From the NCBI RefSeq assembly GCF_019798055.1, contig NZ_JAHOPH010000014.1:35338-99337 (forward strand): a stretch of 64,000 nt of DNA, read 5' to 3'. A program made the translations under genes and the position numbers. Position 1 is the stretch's first letter; each line of letters begins with the position of its first letter. This DNA comes from Salsipaludibacter albus. Lineage in GTDB: Bacteria > Actinomycetota > Nitriliruptoria > Nitriliruptorales > Nitriliruptoraceae. The notes under the pieces are model-generated. The model had not been told where the DNA came from. It was given only the letters and a program-made list of their open reading frames with translations, and searched no databases. This document shows positions 27,644-35,417 of this stretch, one piece after another.

Positions 27644-28599
27644 GTGAGGGCCTGGCTCGGTGCGGGAGATGCCGGGTGGTGCAATGACACGTACACGTCC
27701 TCGAGACTGGGTGTTTGGGGAACGACCGACTCGACGGCGACACCGGCGCGAACGAGCTCGGACACGAGCGTGGCTGTGGTGTGGTCGTGGGTCGGCACGC
27801 TGAACGTCCATGGGGTGCGGTGGGGCTCGACTGGACCGACCAGGTTCTCCACGACCTCCAGCGCCCGGAGGTGGGTGTCACTGTCCGTGGTGATGGCGAC
27901 GAAGGGTCGGGCTCCGGTCCGGGTCAGTTCGCGGACGGTTGCGTTCGCGAGAACATGGCCGTGTTCGAGGACGACGACTCGGTCAGCGATGGCATTCGCC
28001 TCGGCCAAGTTGTGCGTCGAGACCACCACCGTCGTGCCGTGGTCTCGACTGCGAGCGGCGACCAGTTCACGGACCCGGCGCGCTGCCAGCGGGTCCAGGT
28101 TGGAGGTCGGTTCGTCGAGCAGGAGAAGCTCGGGCTCATGCAGCATGGCGCGCGCCAAGGCGGCCCGCTGCTTGAGTCCGGCCGAGAGGTCACGTGTCGG
28201 CGTGTCACCCCGGTCGCCGAGGCCGAGCGAAACGAGTAGCGCGCCGGATCTCATGTCCGCCACGTCCGGCGTGAGCCCGTACATGGCCCCGTAGGCAGCC
28301 ATGTTCTCGCGGATCGTCAGGAAGTCGTCCAGCGCCGGGTACTCGGTCAAGACTCCGGTGCGTGAACGCACGGCTTGGCCGTCGACCACGGGGTCCATGC
28401 CCAGGGTGAGCACCTGCCCGGCCGTCGGGCGGAGCAGCCCATTCAGGACGCGAAGTAGCGTGGTCTTGCCCGCACCGTTGTGGCCAAGAAGGGCGACCAC
28501 GCTTCCCCTTGGCACGGCGAAGGAAACGTCGTTGAGCGCGCGGAGGGAGCCGAAGTCGCGGTGAAGGTTGCGAACCACGATTGCCGTCGCGTCTGTCAT
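27640..28599 (-). CDS. ABC transporter ATP-binding protein
   Basis: A 319-residue ATPase of the ABC-2/NatA class. It has Walker A LLGHNGAGKTTLLRVL, a Q-loop region 'RSRTGVLTEYPALDD', signature 'DLSAGLKQRAALARAML' (LSAGL in place of LSGGQ), Walker B 'ELLLLDEPTSNLDPLAARRV' and the H-loop 'VVVSTHNLAEA'. A C-terminal accessory domain of about 90 residues follows. ATG 28599 overlaps the stop of the GT87 gene by 4 nt (ATGA), so the three genes 29888 to 26771 form one translationally coupled minus-strand operon. Confidence 0.93.
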   Translation of the reverse strand: MTDATAIVVRNLHRDFGSLRALNDVSFAVPRGSVVALLGHNGAGKTTLLRVLNGLLRPTAGQVLTLGMDPVVDGQAVRSRTGVLTEYPALDDFLTIRENMAAYGAMYGLTPDVADMRSGALLVSLGLGDRGDTPTRDLSAGLKQRAALARAMLHEPELLLLDEPTSNLDPLAARRVRELVAARSRDHGTTVVVSTHNLAEANAIADRVVVLEHGHVLANATVRELTRTGARPFVAITTDSDTHLRALEVVENLVGPVEPHRTPWTFSVPTHDHTTATLVSELVRAGVAVESVVPQTPSLEDVYVSLHHPASPAPSQALT

Positions 28600-29888
28600 G
28601 CCGTCGGTTCCCCCTCCGCGCCCCGTCGCTGCTCGTCGGACGGATGGTACTGCGGATGATTCGGTGCCATGCGGAGCGCCGATTGGTTCTGCACGGAGGA
28701 CTTGTCGCGGTCCGGCAGATCCGCCACCCAGGCGGAGGCCAGCACCGCGACATACGCGACGCGGACCAGGGGATGGATCTCGAGCACCATCAGGGGCGCA
28801 AGCGCCCATGATCCCAGAGCCCACGGGAGCCCCCGGCTGATTGCCAGGGAGCCGATGACCGGGACGAGCAGGACGAGCTCATAGCGGAGCGCGTGGGGGG
28901 CGGTCGTCAATATTGCCAGGCAGAGGAGAGGGAGCAGGGACGTCGGTTGTGGATATCGGCGTGCAAGCACGATGAACCCGACCCCCAGTGCGACCGCGAG
29001 TGCCATTCCGGCAATCTCGTTCCAGGGTGCGTCCAGCGTGCCCCGTAGGTACTCGACGAGCGACACCGTGTTGCCGGTATTGAAGGCCTGGTTCCCGGCG
29101 TCCGTGATCGCCAGGATCTGGTTGGCCCAGATCGTCACCCAGTCCAGCCCAAAGACAACCGCGCTGAGTCCCCACAATCCGACGCCGACGGCGGCTGCGG
29201 TCGCGGTGGCACGTAGGTGGCCCGCCACCAACACGAGCCCGAGTACGGGAATCGCGAACTGGGGCTTGAACCACAGCCCCCCCAGCACGAATCCGGCGAG
29301 GACGGGCTGGTCGCGAGCGAGCAGCCACGTGCCTGCGGCGATGAGGAGGAGCGTGATGGAGGCGTTCTGGGCGCCGCCGTAGGACACGAACGAGCCGGCG
29401 TAGGTCACGCTTCCGAGGTATCCGACGGTGCGCCATGGGGGAACGACGGCCAGCAGGTCCATCGTCAACCGGGTGGCCAGCAACAAGCAGGCGACGAGCA
29501 GGATCACCCATGCCACGTAGCCAGATGCAAACGAGACCATCCCTGCTGGTACAAAAAGAAAGGCAAAGATCGGGGGATAGGGAAAGGGGGCGAAACGTCC
29601 GTCGAGGAACGCCGACATCTCACGTTGCTGAGCCGCTGCGTCCAGCAGCGTTGCTGGATTCGTCCGCGCCAGGACGCCAGCCGCGCGAAATGGTGCCCAG
29701 TCACCACCCAGGCGCCCCCCGGCGATGGTGGCCACGCCATCAGCGGACACCAATGTGACGACAAAGGCGATGACGAGGGCACCCGCGACGGCAGTACCAA
29801 AGCGTCTTAGGCGCGCGGGGGTGAGCATGTCCAGCCCGGGTAGTCGACGAGACGTCGGGTGAGTATGGCGGGAGCCTACAACCTTCAT
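28596..29888 (-). CDS. GT87-type polyprenol-dependent membrane glycosyltransferase 1
   Basis: A 430-residue multi-spanning protein resembling GT87 (DUF2029) alpha-mannosyltransferases of actinobacteria, which use polyprenyl-phosphate sugars on the outer face. It has the first-loop 'GGDWAPFRAAGVL' acidic motif, 'FAPFPYPPIFAFLFVPAG' and 'GLWFKPQFAIPVLGLVLVAG' between about ten membrane helices, plus a hydrophilic C-terminal tail. It is paralogous to the gene at 31238 (shared GGDWA, YPP/NPP, WFKPQFA). It heads the operon with the ABC exporter, suggesting glycan building coupled to export. Substrate and sugar are unknown. Confidence 0.82.
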   Translation of the reverse strand: MKVVGSRHTHPTSRRLPGLDMLTPARLRRFGTAVAGALVIAFVVTLVSADGVATIAGGRLGGDWAPFRAAGVLARTNPATLLDAAAQQREMSAFLDGRFAPFPYPPIFAFLFVPAGMVSFASGYVAWVILLVACLLLATRLTMDLLAVVPPWRTVGYLGSVTYAGSFVSYGGAQNASITLLLIAAGTWLLARDQPVLAGFVLGGLWFKPQFAIPVLGLVLVAGHLRATATAAAVGVGLWGLSAVVFGLDWVTIWANQILAITDAGNQAFNTGNTVSLVEYLRGTLDAPWNEIAGMALAVALGVGFIVLARRYPQPTSLLPLLCLAILTTAPHALRYELVLLVPVIGSLAISRGLPWALGSWALAPLMVLEIHPLVRVAYVAVLASAWVADLPDRDKSSVQNQSALRMAPNHPQYHPSDEQRRGAEGEPTA

Positions 29889-30015
29889 GGCTCACGACAG
29901 GATCCACGACCGTGGGACAGTGTTGGCGTCGGGACTGCGTTGACCTGGTCACGAGTCGCCCGGGTAGGTTCGGCCCGGACAATTTTCTTTCGTCGCGGGG
30001 CCCCACAAAGGAGTG

Positions 30016-31272
30016 ATGTTGGCCACGGTTCGCACCTTCCGGCCGAGGGCCGAGGCCTGGCTGGGAGGAAGAGAGCCATCGCGACGACGTTCGCGAAGGG
30101 TGTTTTTGGTTGTCTTCTTGCTGCTGGGTTGCCTCTACGCCGCGACGGCCAGCTGGACCTCTGCGACAACAGATCCCATCACCAACGCCATAACCGGTTG
30201 GTACATGGGCAACGAAGGCACGCTCGTCCTTTCTCAGCATGCGATCATGACGGACTACGTCGGTACGGCCGGTTGGGTCATCGACTCCCCGAGAGGACCG
30301 GTTTCGCAATATCCGCCGGGCGCCGCCGCTGTTGCCGGTGCCCTGTACGCCCTGTCACCGGGTGCGTTGGACACGGTGTTCGTCGGCCTTCCCACGGAAG
30401 ACACAGTCATACCGATCCTGTGGCCTCCACTTTGGCCCGCGGTCCTCTCGGCGGTGCTGGTCACGGCCGCAGCGGGCGCCACGGTGGCGACAACGGTGGC
30501 TCGCTGGAGCCGGTCGGGGCTCGAGGCCGTGCTATGCGGCGTCCTGTTCGGCACCGCCACAGGGGCCTGGTCCGTAGCTTCGAATCTTCCCTGGACTCAT
30601 GGCCCGGGAATGTTGATGATCGCCGTTGGTACGTGGGCAACGTCCCGCCACCGATGGTGGATTGCCGGTCTGGCCTACGGAAGTGCCGTGCTCGTGCGTC
30701 CTCATCTTGCTGTCGTGGCGGCGGTCGTCGGCATCGGGCTTGCCGTGCATCTCAGAGAATGGCGCCCAGTGATCCTGATCGGGGCACTGAGCGCGTTGGG
30801 GCTCGCTGCCCTCCTTGGCTACAACTATTGGCTCTGGAGTGCCGTGACCATGTCGGGCGGGTACGGCGGCGACTTCGCCGATTTGCTGTTGGGGAGCGGA
30901 CCGGTCTGGTACCTGCGCAACGTGACGCTCGGGTTGCTGTCTCCCGTCAACGGACTCATCATCTGGGCGCCATTCCTGCTCGTTCTTGTCCCGGCTGTCT
31001 GGCGGAGCCGCCGGCAGATTCCAGGCTGGGCACTGATGTCAGCGCTGGGGGGCGTTGCCTACCTGCTCGTCCAGTGGAAGGCGAACTACTATCCCGGCGG
31101 TGATGCGTTCTTCGCCTATCGCTATCCACTGGAGGCGCTCACGGCCGCCGCGCCCGCACTGTGGTTCGGATGGGATCAGTGGGTTCGTGGGCACCGAACC
31201 CGGGAGAAAGCGTTGTTCTTGACCCTCGCCTTGGCGATCACCGGTCAGGCTGTCGGTGCGCTTCTCTCATGA
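30016..31272 (+). CDS. Multi-spanning membrane protein, glycosyltransferase-like, copy 1
   Basis: About 418 residues with around ten membrane helices. The N-terminal external loop carries 'DPITNAITGWYMGNEGTLVL', 'SPRGPVSQYPPGAAAVAGAL' and, later, 'GTATGAWSVASNLPWTHGPG', followed by 'SAVLVRPHLAVVAAVVGI' and 'FFAYRYPLEALTAAAPALWF'. The topology resembles GT-C fold (GT39/GT83-like) transferases that use lipid-linked sugars, but no specific family is certain. It is paralogous to the protein at 36776. The start is uncertain: AAAGGAG at 30007-30013 sits just before GTG 30013, ATG 30016 and TTG 30019. Its 3' end overlaps the convergent GT87 gene by 35 nt. Confidence 0.72.
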   Translation: MLATVRTFRPRAEAWLGGREPSRRRSRRVFLVVFLLLGCLYAATASWTSATTDPITNAITGWYMGNEGTLVLSQHAIMTDYVGTAGWVIDSPRGPVSQYPPGAAAVAGALYALSPGALDTVFVGLPTEDTVIPILWPPLWPAVLSAVLVTAAAGATVATTVARWSRSGLEAVLCGVLFGTATGAWSVASNLPWTHGPGMLMIAVGTWATSRHRWWIAGLAYGSAVLVRPHLAVVAAVVGIGLAVHLREWRPVILIGALSALGLAALLGYNYWLWSAVTMSGGYGGDFADLLLGSGPVWYLRNVTLGLLSPVNGLIIWAPFLLVLVPAVWRSRRQIPGWALMSALGGVAYLLVQWKANYYPGGDAFFAYRYPLEALTAAAPALWFGWDQWVRGHRTREKALFLTLALAITGQAVGALLS

Positions 31273-32461
31273 TTCCGGCGTCCTCATGGTTGCGGTCGGT
31301 TTGCTGCTGGACTGCCCAGAGCCACAGACACACGACTAGAAGTACCCCTGCCACACGGAGCGGCGGCACGTAGACGAGGAGCCAGAACGGCGCAAGAGAC
31401 CAGCCGAGGATTGCTGCTGGAAGCCCCTGACGGAGACGAAGGGCGAGGTATCCCCCGAGAACGGGGACCAGGGTTGCCGCCTCGTAGGCGAAGGCATGAG
31501 GCGCCGTCAGGAGCAGCGCCGCGCAGGACAACGGCAGCAGGATCTCGACGTCCGAGAAGCGACGGCCGACCCAGACCGCGCCAAGGCCAATACCGACGCC
31601 AACGGCCAGGGCGACAACGAGACCGGCTGTTCCGCCGATCCCGATGCGTGTCCAATGCACCGGAGAGATTGTGCGCTCGAGATGTGCGACCGCGTTCTGT
31701 GCGTCGGTGAACGTGACCACGTCTTGCCACCATGTCTGCAACCACTCCGCCCCAAAGAGTGGCACTGACACGATCCATAGGAACGCCCCGCCCAAGGCGG
31801 CTGCCGTGGCCGTGCGCCAGCGACCCACGGCCGCAAGCAGTGCGATCAGGGGCACGGCGAACTGCGGCTTGAACCATGTTCCGGCCAGGATCGCCCCTGC
31901 GATCCACGGCTGCCCACGTTGCAGCTGGCGGAATCCTAGCCCCATGAACCACAGCCTGAGCGTGGCATTCTGAGCTGCGATCACCGAGTCAAAGGTGGGT
32001 GCAAAGGTCAGTGCACCGAGAATCCCGACGACCTGCCAACGCTCAGGGACAGCCAGGACGTCCATGGCCGCTCTCGTCCCGTACGCGGCAGCCAGGACGA
32101 GCACTGCCATCCACAGGACATAGCTGGCGGTGAACGGCAGGAGGCTGAGGGGGACGAAGATCACGGCGAAGATCGGGGGGTTCGCGAAGGGGAAGAAGCC
32201 GCCATCCATGTAGGAGGCCATCGCGGCCGACTGCGCCCCGAGGTCAAGCAGGAGTCGAGGATCTTCGCGGATCAGGCGACCTGCTGACCAGAAGGTCGCC
32301 CAGTCGCCACCGAATCGCACTCCGCCGTAGCCACTCGTGCCGTCGGATGACAGGACGAAGAATGCGAGGGCGACCACCAGTGCCGCCGACACCGCCACGC
32401 CGAACCGGGTCAGCCGCGCACGTGTCGCCCACTCCACCACTCTGGTGTGCAAGGTGGTCAT
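31238..32461 (-). CDS. GT87-type polyprenol-dependent membrane glycosyltransferase 2
   Basis: A 407-residue paralogue of the GT87-like protein at 28596, with 'GGDWATFWSAGRL', 'FPFANPPIFAVIFVPLSLLP', 'AGTWFKPQFAVPLIALLAA' and 'LTAPHAFAYEAATLVPVLGG'. About ten membrane helices are present. It is presumed to transfer a sugar from a lipid-phosphate donor onto a glycolipid or protein on the outer face of the membrane. ATG 32461 begins beside an intergenic region with strong hairpins. Its C-terminal codons overlap those of the convergent membrane gene by 35 nt. Confidence 0.82.
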   Translation of the reverse strand: MTTLHTRVVEWATRARLTRFGVAVSAALVVALAFFVLSSDGTSGYGGVRFGGDWATFWSAGRLIREDPRLLLDLGAQSAAMASYMDGGFFPFANPPIFAVIFVPLSLLPFTASYVLWMAVLVLAAAYGTRAAMDVLAVPERWQVVGILGALTFAPTFDSVIAAQNATLRLWFMGLGFRQLQRGQPWIAGAILAGTWFKPQFAVPLIALLAAVGRWRTATAAALGGAFLWIVSVPLFGAEWLQTWWQDVVTFTDAQNAVAHLERTISPVHWTRIGIGGTAGLVVALAVGVGIGLGAVWVGRRFSDVEILLPLSCAALLLTAPHAFAYEAATLVPVLGGYLALRLRQGLPAAILGWSLAPFWLLVYVPPLRVAGVLLVVCLWLWAVQQQTDRNHEDAGIMREAHRQPDR

Positions 32462-32500
32462 CGCGATCAGCCTGGGGGTGCGTTGCGGCCACAGACAAGA

Positions 32501-32546
32501 GTTGACCGGCGGCGGGAGTTTCCCCCGAAATCCCGCTGCCGGTCAA
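32501..32546. repeat. Long imperfect hairpin upstream of GT87 gene 2
   Basis: Arms GTTGACCGGC (32501-32510) and GCCGGTCAAC (32537-32546) are perfect. Inside them GGCGGGA pairs with TCCCGCT (one G-U), then TTTC with GAAA, around a CCCC loop. The total is about 21 bp with one bulge. It lies 40 nt before the GT87 start, so it would be in the leader of that minus-strand mRNA, or act as a protein-binding palindrome. Confidence 0.7.
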
Positions 32547-32598
32547 CGTAGGCCAAGGTGGTGGGGTCGCACTCACCATGACGTCTGCGACGTTACGT

Positions 32599-32649
32599 GG
32601 AAGTCCGAGCGATCGTCCGGGACCGAGGTCCCGATCCGGCCCGACTTCC
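32599..32649. repeat. Nested inverted repeats upstream of tadE
   Basis: Outer arms GGAAGTC (32599-32605) and GACTTCC (32643-32649) enclose an inner hairpin CGGGACC-GA-GGTCCCG (32618-32633). The two-level structure lies about 45 nt upstream of the predicted tadE -35 box. It could be a terminator for read-through, a small RNA, or an operator. Confidence 0.6.
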
Positions 32650-32692
32650 GTCACGAAAGCTGTTCAGGCGCATTTGTTCCGAGTTCCAATGG

Positions 32693-32722
32693 TTGTGGGC
32701 TTCACGCTCCGTCCTGTAATCT
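32693..32722 (+). promoter_or_regulatory. Predicted tadE operon promoter
   Basis: TTGTGG (32693-32698), an 18-nt spacer and TAATCT (32717-32722), preceded by TG one base earlier in extended -10 style. The tadE start codon is 44 nt downstream with GGGGAG as ribosome site. Confidence 0.55.
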
Positions 32723-32766
32723 TGATCACGCGTCACCGCAGTTGGCGGCCGCCCGGGGAGCTGCGC

Positions 32767-33279
32767 GTGACAGATCGAACATGTCTGGGGGAGCAGGTGG
32801 AGGCAGAGCACGATGGGCTTCGGCGGGCGCTGGCGGATCAGGACGGTGCATCAGCTGTCGAGTTCGCCATCATCGCACCGGTCCTCTTCATGCTGATATT
32901 CGGGATCATCCAGTTCGGCATCTTCTTCGCCCAAGACCTGGCACTGAGCAACGGGGCTCGTCAGGCTGCCCGGGAAGCTGCTGTCCCTGCGCCCGGCGAC
33001 TGTGCTGCAATCTGGGCCGAGGCGCGGCAGGGGTCCATCGGAATCGCACTCGATCGGACCAGTCCGTCCTTCGACGTGGACGTTGCAGTCGAGGGTGTGG
33101 CCGGCTCCGATTTGTGCCCGACGGACGCCACCGTGAAGGTGCCGTGCGAAGGTTCACCCGACGCGGCCGAGGTCAAGGTAACGATCCGGTACGTCGCCAC
33201 GCTGGCAATACCGTTGGCAGGTGACTTCGGCGGCATCACGCTCGAGCGCGAGGGGAACTACCGATGCGAGTTCAACTGA
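32767..33279 (+). CDS. tadE: TadE-like pseudopilin 1
   Basis: A 170-residue TadE-family protein. A cytosolic N-terminus is followed by 'DQDGASAVEFAIIAPVLFML' (Glu at the pseudopilin position) and one membrane helix, then 'FGIFFAQDLALSNGARQAAR'. The external part has three cysteines. TadE/TadF-type pseudopilins are processed by prepilin peptidase and help start pilus assembly. GTG 32767 is chosen because GGGGAG lies 5 nt upstream. The gene overlaps the next by 16 nt. Confidence 0.88.
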   Translation: MTDRTCLGEQVEAEHDGLRRALADQDGASAVEFAIIAPVLFMLIFGIIQFGIFFAQDLALSNGARQAAREAAVPAPGDCAAIWAEARQGSIGIALDRTSPSFDVDVAVEGVAGSDLCPTDATVKVPCEGSPDAAEVKVTIRYVATLAIPLAGDFGGITLEREGNYRCEFN

Positions 33280-33821
33280 GTCGCATGTGTCGTCACGTCC
33301 GTCCCGATCACGGTGCCGCCGCCGTCGAGATGGCCCTCATGTTGTTCATCCTTGTTCCGCTGGCCTTCGGGGTGATCCAGTTCGGCATCATCTTCGCCCA
33401 GGATCTGGGGATGGGGAACGGTGCGCGAGAAGGCGCTCGGTACGGGGCGACGGACTCGCTGTTGGCCTGCAACGACGGTTCGTCCGGCGACCTTGTCAGC
33501 CGGGTTCGGGAGGCCTCGGACACCGTCATGCTGGACACCAGCCGCAGTGACGCCGACGCGACCAACATTGACATCACGATCTCCGTCCATGTCGGAGACT
33601 TCGTCGATGCTGATACGGCAAGGGCATCTACCCCCGTCTGCACGAACACGTCCACGCCACCGGCCAGTTATGAAGAACCAGCCTGTGATGGAGCCAACAT
33701 CGGTGAAGACCGCATCTACGTCTTCACGTCCTACCAACGCGGCCTGTCGATACCCCTTGGGCCGGTGCAACCAGATTTTGAAGTCAACGGCGTGGGAGTG
33801 TTCGTATGCGAGTACAGCTGA
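33264..33821 (+). CDS. tadE: TadE-like pseudopilin 2
   Basis: A 185-residue paralogue of the preceding TadE. It shares 'AAAVEMALMLFILVPLAFGV', 'IQFGIIFAQDLGMGNGAREG' and the CE-aromatic-polar C-terminus. The extracellular domain holds several cysteines (CNDG, VCTN, ACDG, VCEYS). ATG 33264 lies inside the end of tadE1, and its own end overlaps tadG1 by an equal 16 nt with nearly the same bases, so the three genes are translationally coupled. Confidence 0.88.
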   Translation: MRVQLSRMCRHVRPDHGAAAVEMALMLFILVPLAFGVIQFGIIFAQDLGMGNGAREGARYGATDSLLACNDGSSGDLVSRVREASDTVMLDTSRSDADATNIDITISVHVGDFVDADTARASTPVCTNTSTPPASYEEPACDGANIGEDRIYVFTSYQRGLSIPLGPVQPDFEVNGVGVFVCEYS

Positions 33822-35152
33822 TCGAATCAGATCCTGGTCGCGAAGATGGGGCAGTTGCGATCGTCGTTGCGGTCTCCCTCATCGTCCTGCTCGGTCTTGC
33901 CGCCTTCGCCGTGGACTTCGGCCTTGCTTACAGCAACAAGCGGCAGGTCCAGACCTCGGCGGACGCGGCCGCCCTGGCGGCGGCAGGCACGCTGGCGGAC
34001 GAATCCGTGAGTTGCGTAGGTGTTGCGGAGGGTGACCCGCCGGCGGCACTGGATCCTTCGCGGCCGTTGGCCACCTTGATGACCGAGGCAGAGACAGCAG
34101 GGACGAACCTGACGGACGAGAACCACTACTTCGCGGACTATGTACCTGCCAGCATGGAGTTCACCTGCGAAGGCGGTGCCATCAACGTGTCCTGGACCAA
34201 CGAATCGGTCTCCGATGTGAGCCTGGGAAGCGTTCTCGGCGGAGATGAGATCGAGGTCAACCGGTCCGCCGTGGCGGCACTGGACGTGCCACCAGGCGTC
34301 GCCTCAGGGTTGCGTCCGTTCCCGTTCTGCTCCAAGTACCTGCCCCAGAACTTCGATCCCTCGTTCTCGAGCTATCCGAGCAAGGTCTACCGAGTTGAGG
34401 GTCCGAACACGAAGGGCAACGATCCGAAGCCGGAGGACCCGGCAGATGACGTGGTCAAGGGCGACCCTGGTTGCCCCAAGCCCGGCGGAAACTGGTACCA
34501 CGCGAACTGTCCCGAGACAGCCAACAACGGCGTTCCTCAGTTGCAGGAGGCCATCATGGAAGGCTGCAAGGGGGCCGTGAAGGAGGTCGACAGGACCGCG
34601 TATTCGGCCGGCCCGCCCGTCAACGGAGTTGAACTGATCGCTGCCGGATGCCCGCCCAATGATCCGCCAGATCTCGCCGTGCCGGATGATTGCCTGAAGG
34701 CCGACCCCGGGAACTTCAACCCGAGCTTGGCTGAGAAGTGGGAGGAGGTCATGCAAGCCAGGGAGCCGATCCCGATCCCGGTCTTCTGTGGCACGCCGCC
34801 CTGTGGCACACCTGGCGTTGTGATGGATGGCGGAGGAAACACGGTCGAGTACCCCGTCTATCGCATCATGAACGTCCAGATCTGTGGGTATTTCTTCGGC
34901 AAGGGCGACAAGAAGAGCGGCCAGATCACGGACGGCCTGTGCGCTGAGTCGAACATGCCGTCCGGGGCGACGGATCCGTTCGGCCGGACGTTGCCGTACA
35001 CGGTGAAGGATCCCAAGGACACCAACCAGACGAACTACTTCTTGGTCGTGTACACGAGTGCTCAAACCGCGCCTGTTTTCGGGGACTCCACGTGCACCAT
35101 CGGCGACGTGTCGTGCGACGGTGGGCTTCGACGGACGATCCTCGTCGAGTAG
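33806..35152 (+). CDS. tadG: TadG-like pilus-associated protein 1 with long Cys-rich ectodomain
   Basis: A 448-residue protein with the TadG/TadE-like N-terminal module 'EDGAVAIVVAVSLIVLLGLA', then 'FAVDFGLAYSNKRQVQTSAD' and 'AAALAAAGTL'. A single membrane anchor is followed by a large exported domain of about 390 residues. The ectodomain has many cysteines and repeated 'GLRPFPFCSKYLP', 'PIPVFCGTPPCGTP' and 'YPVYRIMNVQICGYFFGKG' motifs that recur in the paralogue at 35418. Function beyond the Tad pilus link is unknown; it may be a tip or wall-anchoring protein. ATG 33806 overlaps tadE2; a terminator follows at 35183. Confidence 0.85.
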   Translation: MRVQLIESDPGREDGAVAIVVAVSLIVLLGLAAFAVDFGLAYSNKRQVQTSADAAALAAAGTLADESVSCVGVAEGDPPAALDPSRPLATLMTEAETAGTNLTDENHYFADYVPASMEFTCEGGAINVSWTNESVSDVSLGSVLGGDEIEVNRSAVAALDVPPGVASGLRPFPFCSKYLPQNFDPSFSSYPSKVYRVEGPNTKGNDPKPEDPADDVVKGDPGCPKPGGNWYHANCPETANNGVPQLQEAIMEGCKGAVKEVDRTAYSAGPPVNGVELIAAGCPPNDPPDLAVPDDCLKADPGNFNPSLAEKWEEVMQAREPIPIPVFCGTPPCGTPGVVMDGGGNTVEYPVYRIMNVQICGYFFGKGDKKSGQITDGLCAESNMPSGATDPFGRTLPYTVKDPKDTNQTNYFLVVYTSAQTAPVFGDSTCTIGDVSCDGGLRRTILVE

Positions 35153-35182
35153 ACGGGTCGTCGACGTTGTTGCCCTAGGGGC

Positions 35183-35213
35183 CCGGGCCAGGTTGGCCTG
35201 GGCCCGGTTTCTT
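35183..35213 (+). terminator. Intrinsic terminator after tadG1
   Basis: CCGGGCCAGG (35183-35192), loop TTGG, CCTGGGCCCGG (35197-35207, one bulged G), followed by TTTCTT. This is a classical stem plus U-rich tail placed 30 nt after the tadG1 stop. Confidence 0.8.
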
Positions 35214-35369
35214 GATGCAAGGATGTCCAGATCACACTTGCTCGTCGAGGCCGAAGCCCCCACGCATCGCCACGTATCACGTATGACTCAAGTCCCTCTC
35301 GACTGGGGACCAGGGCCTGCGGCACGTGGTGCCCGGCGGGCTAGAGTGTGGCTAGCACGGTGATCGACG

Positions 35370-35396
35370 ACCGGGTAGACCGAAGGTCTACCCGGT
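35370..35396 (+). promoter_or_regulatory. Perfect 12-bp hairpin in tadG2 leader
   Basis: ACCGGGTAGACC (35370-35381), loop GAA, GGTCTACCCGGT (35385-35396): a perfect inverted repeat ending 21 nt before the tadG2 start codon. A -10-like TAGAGT at 35342-35347 would place it in the 5' leader. It could act as a stabilising hairpin, an attenuator or a regulator binding site. Confidence 0.65.
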
Positions 35397-35417
35397 GTTG
35401 AGCAAGAGGGACTCAGC

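Larger units (their letters stand above)
32462..32766. other. Structured divergent intergenic region between GT87 and tadE genes
   Basis: A 305-nt gap that separates the glycosyltransferase block from the second Tad operon. It holds two hairpin structures (32501-32546 and 32599-32649) and a predicted tadE promoter (32693-32722), all listed separately. No conserved open frame was recognised. Confidence 0.6.
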
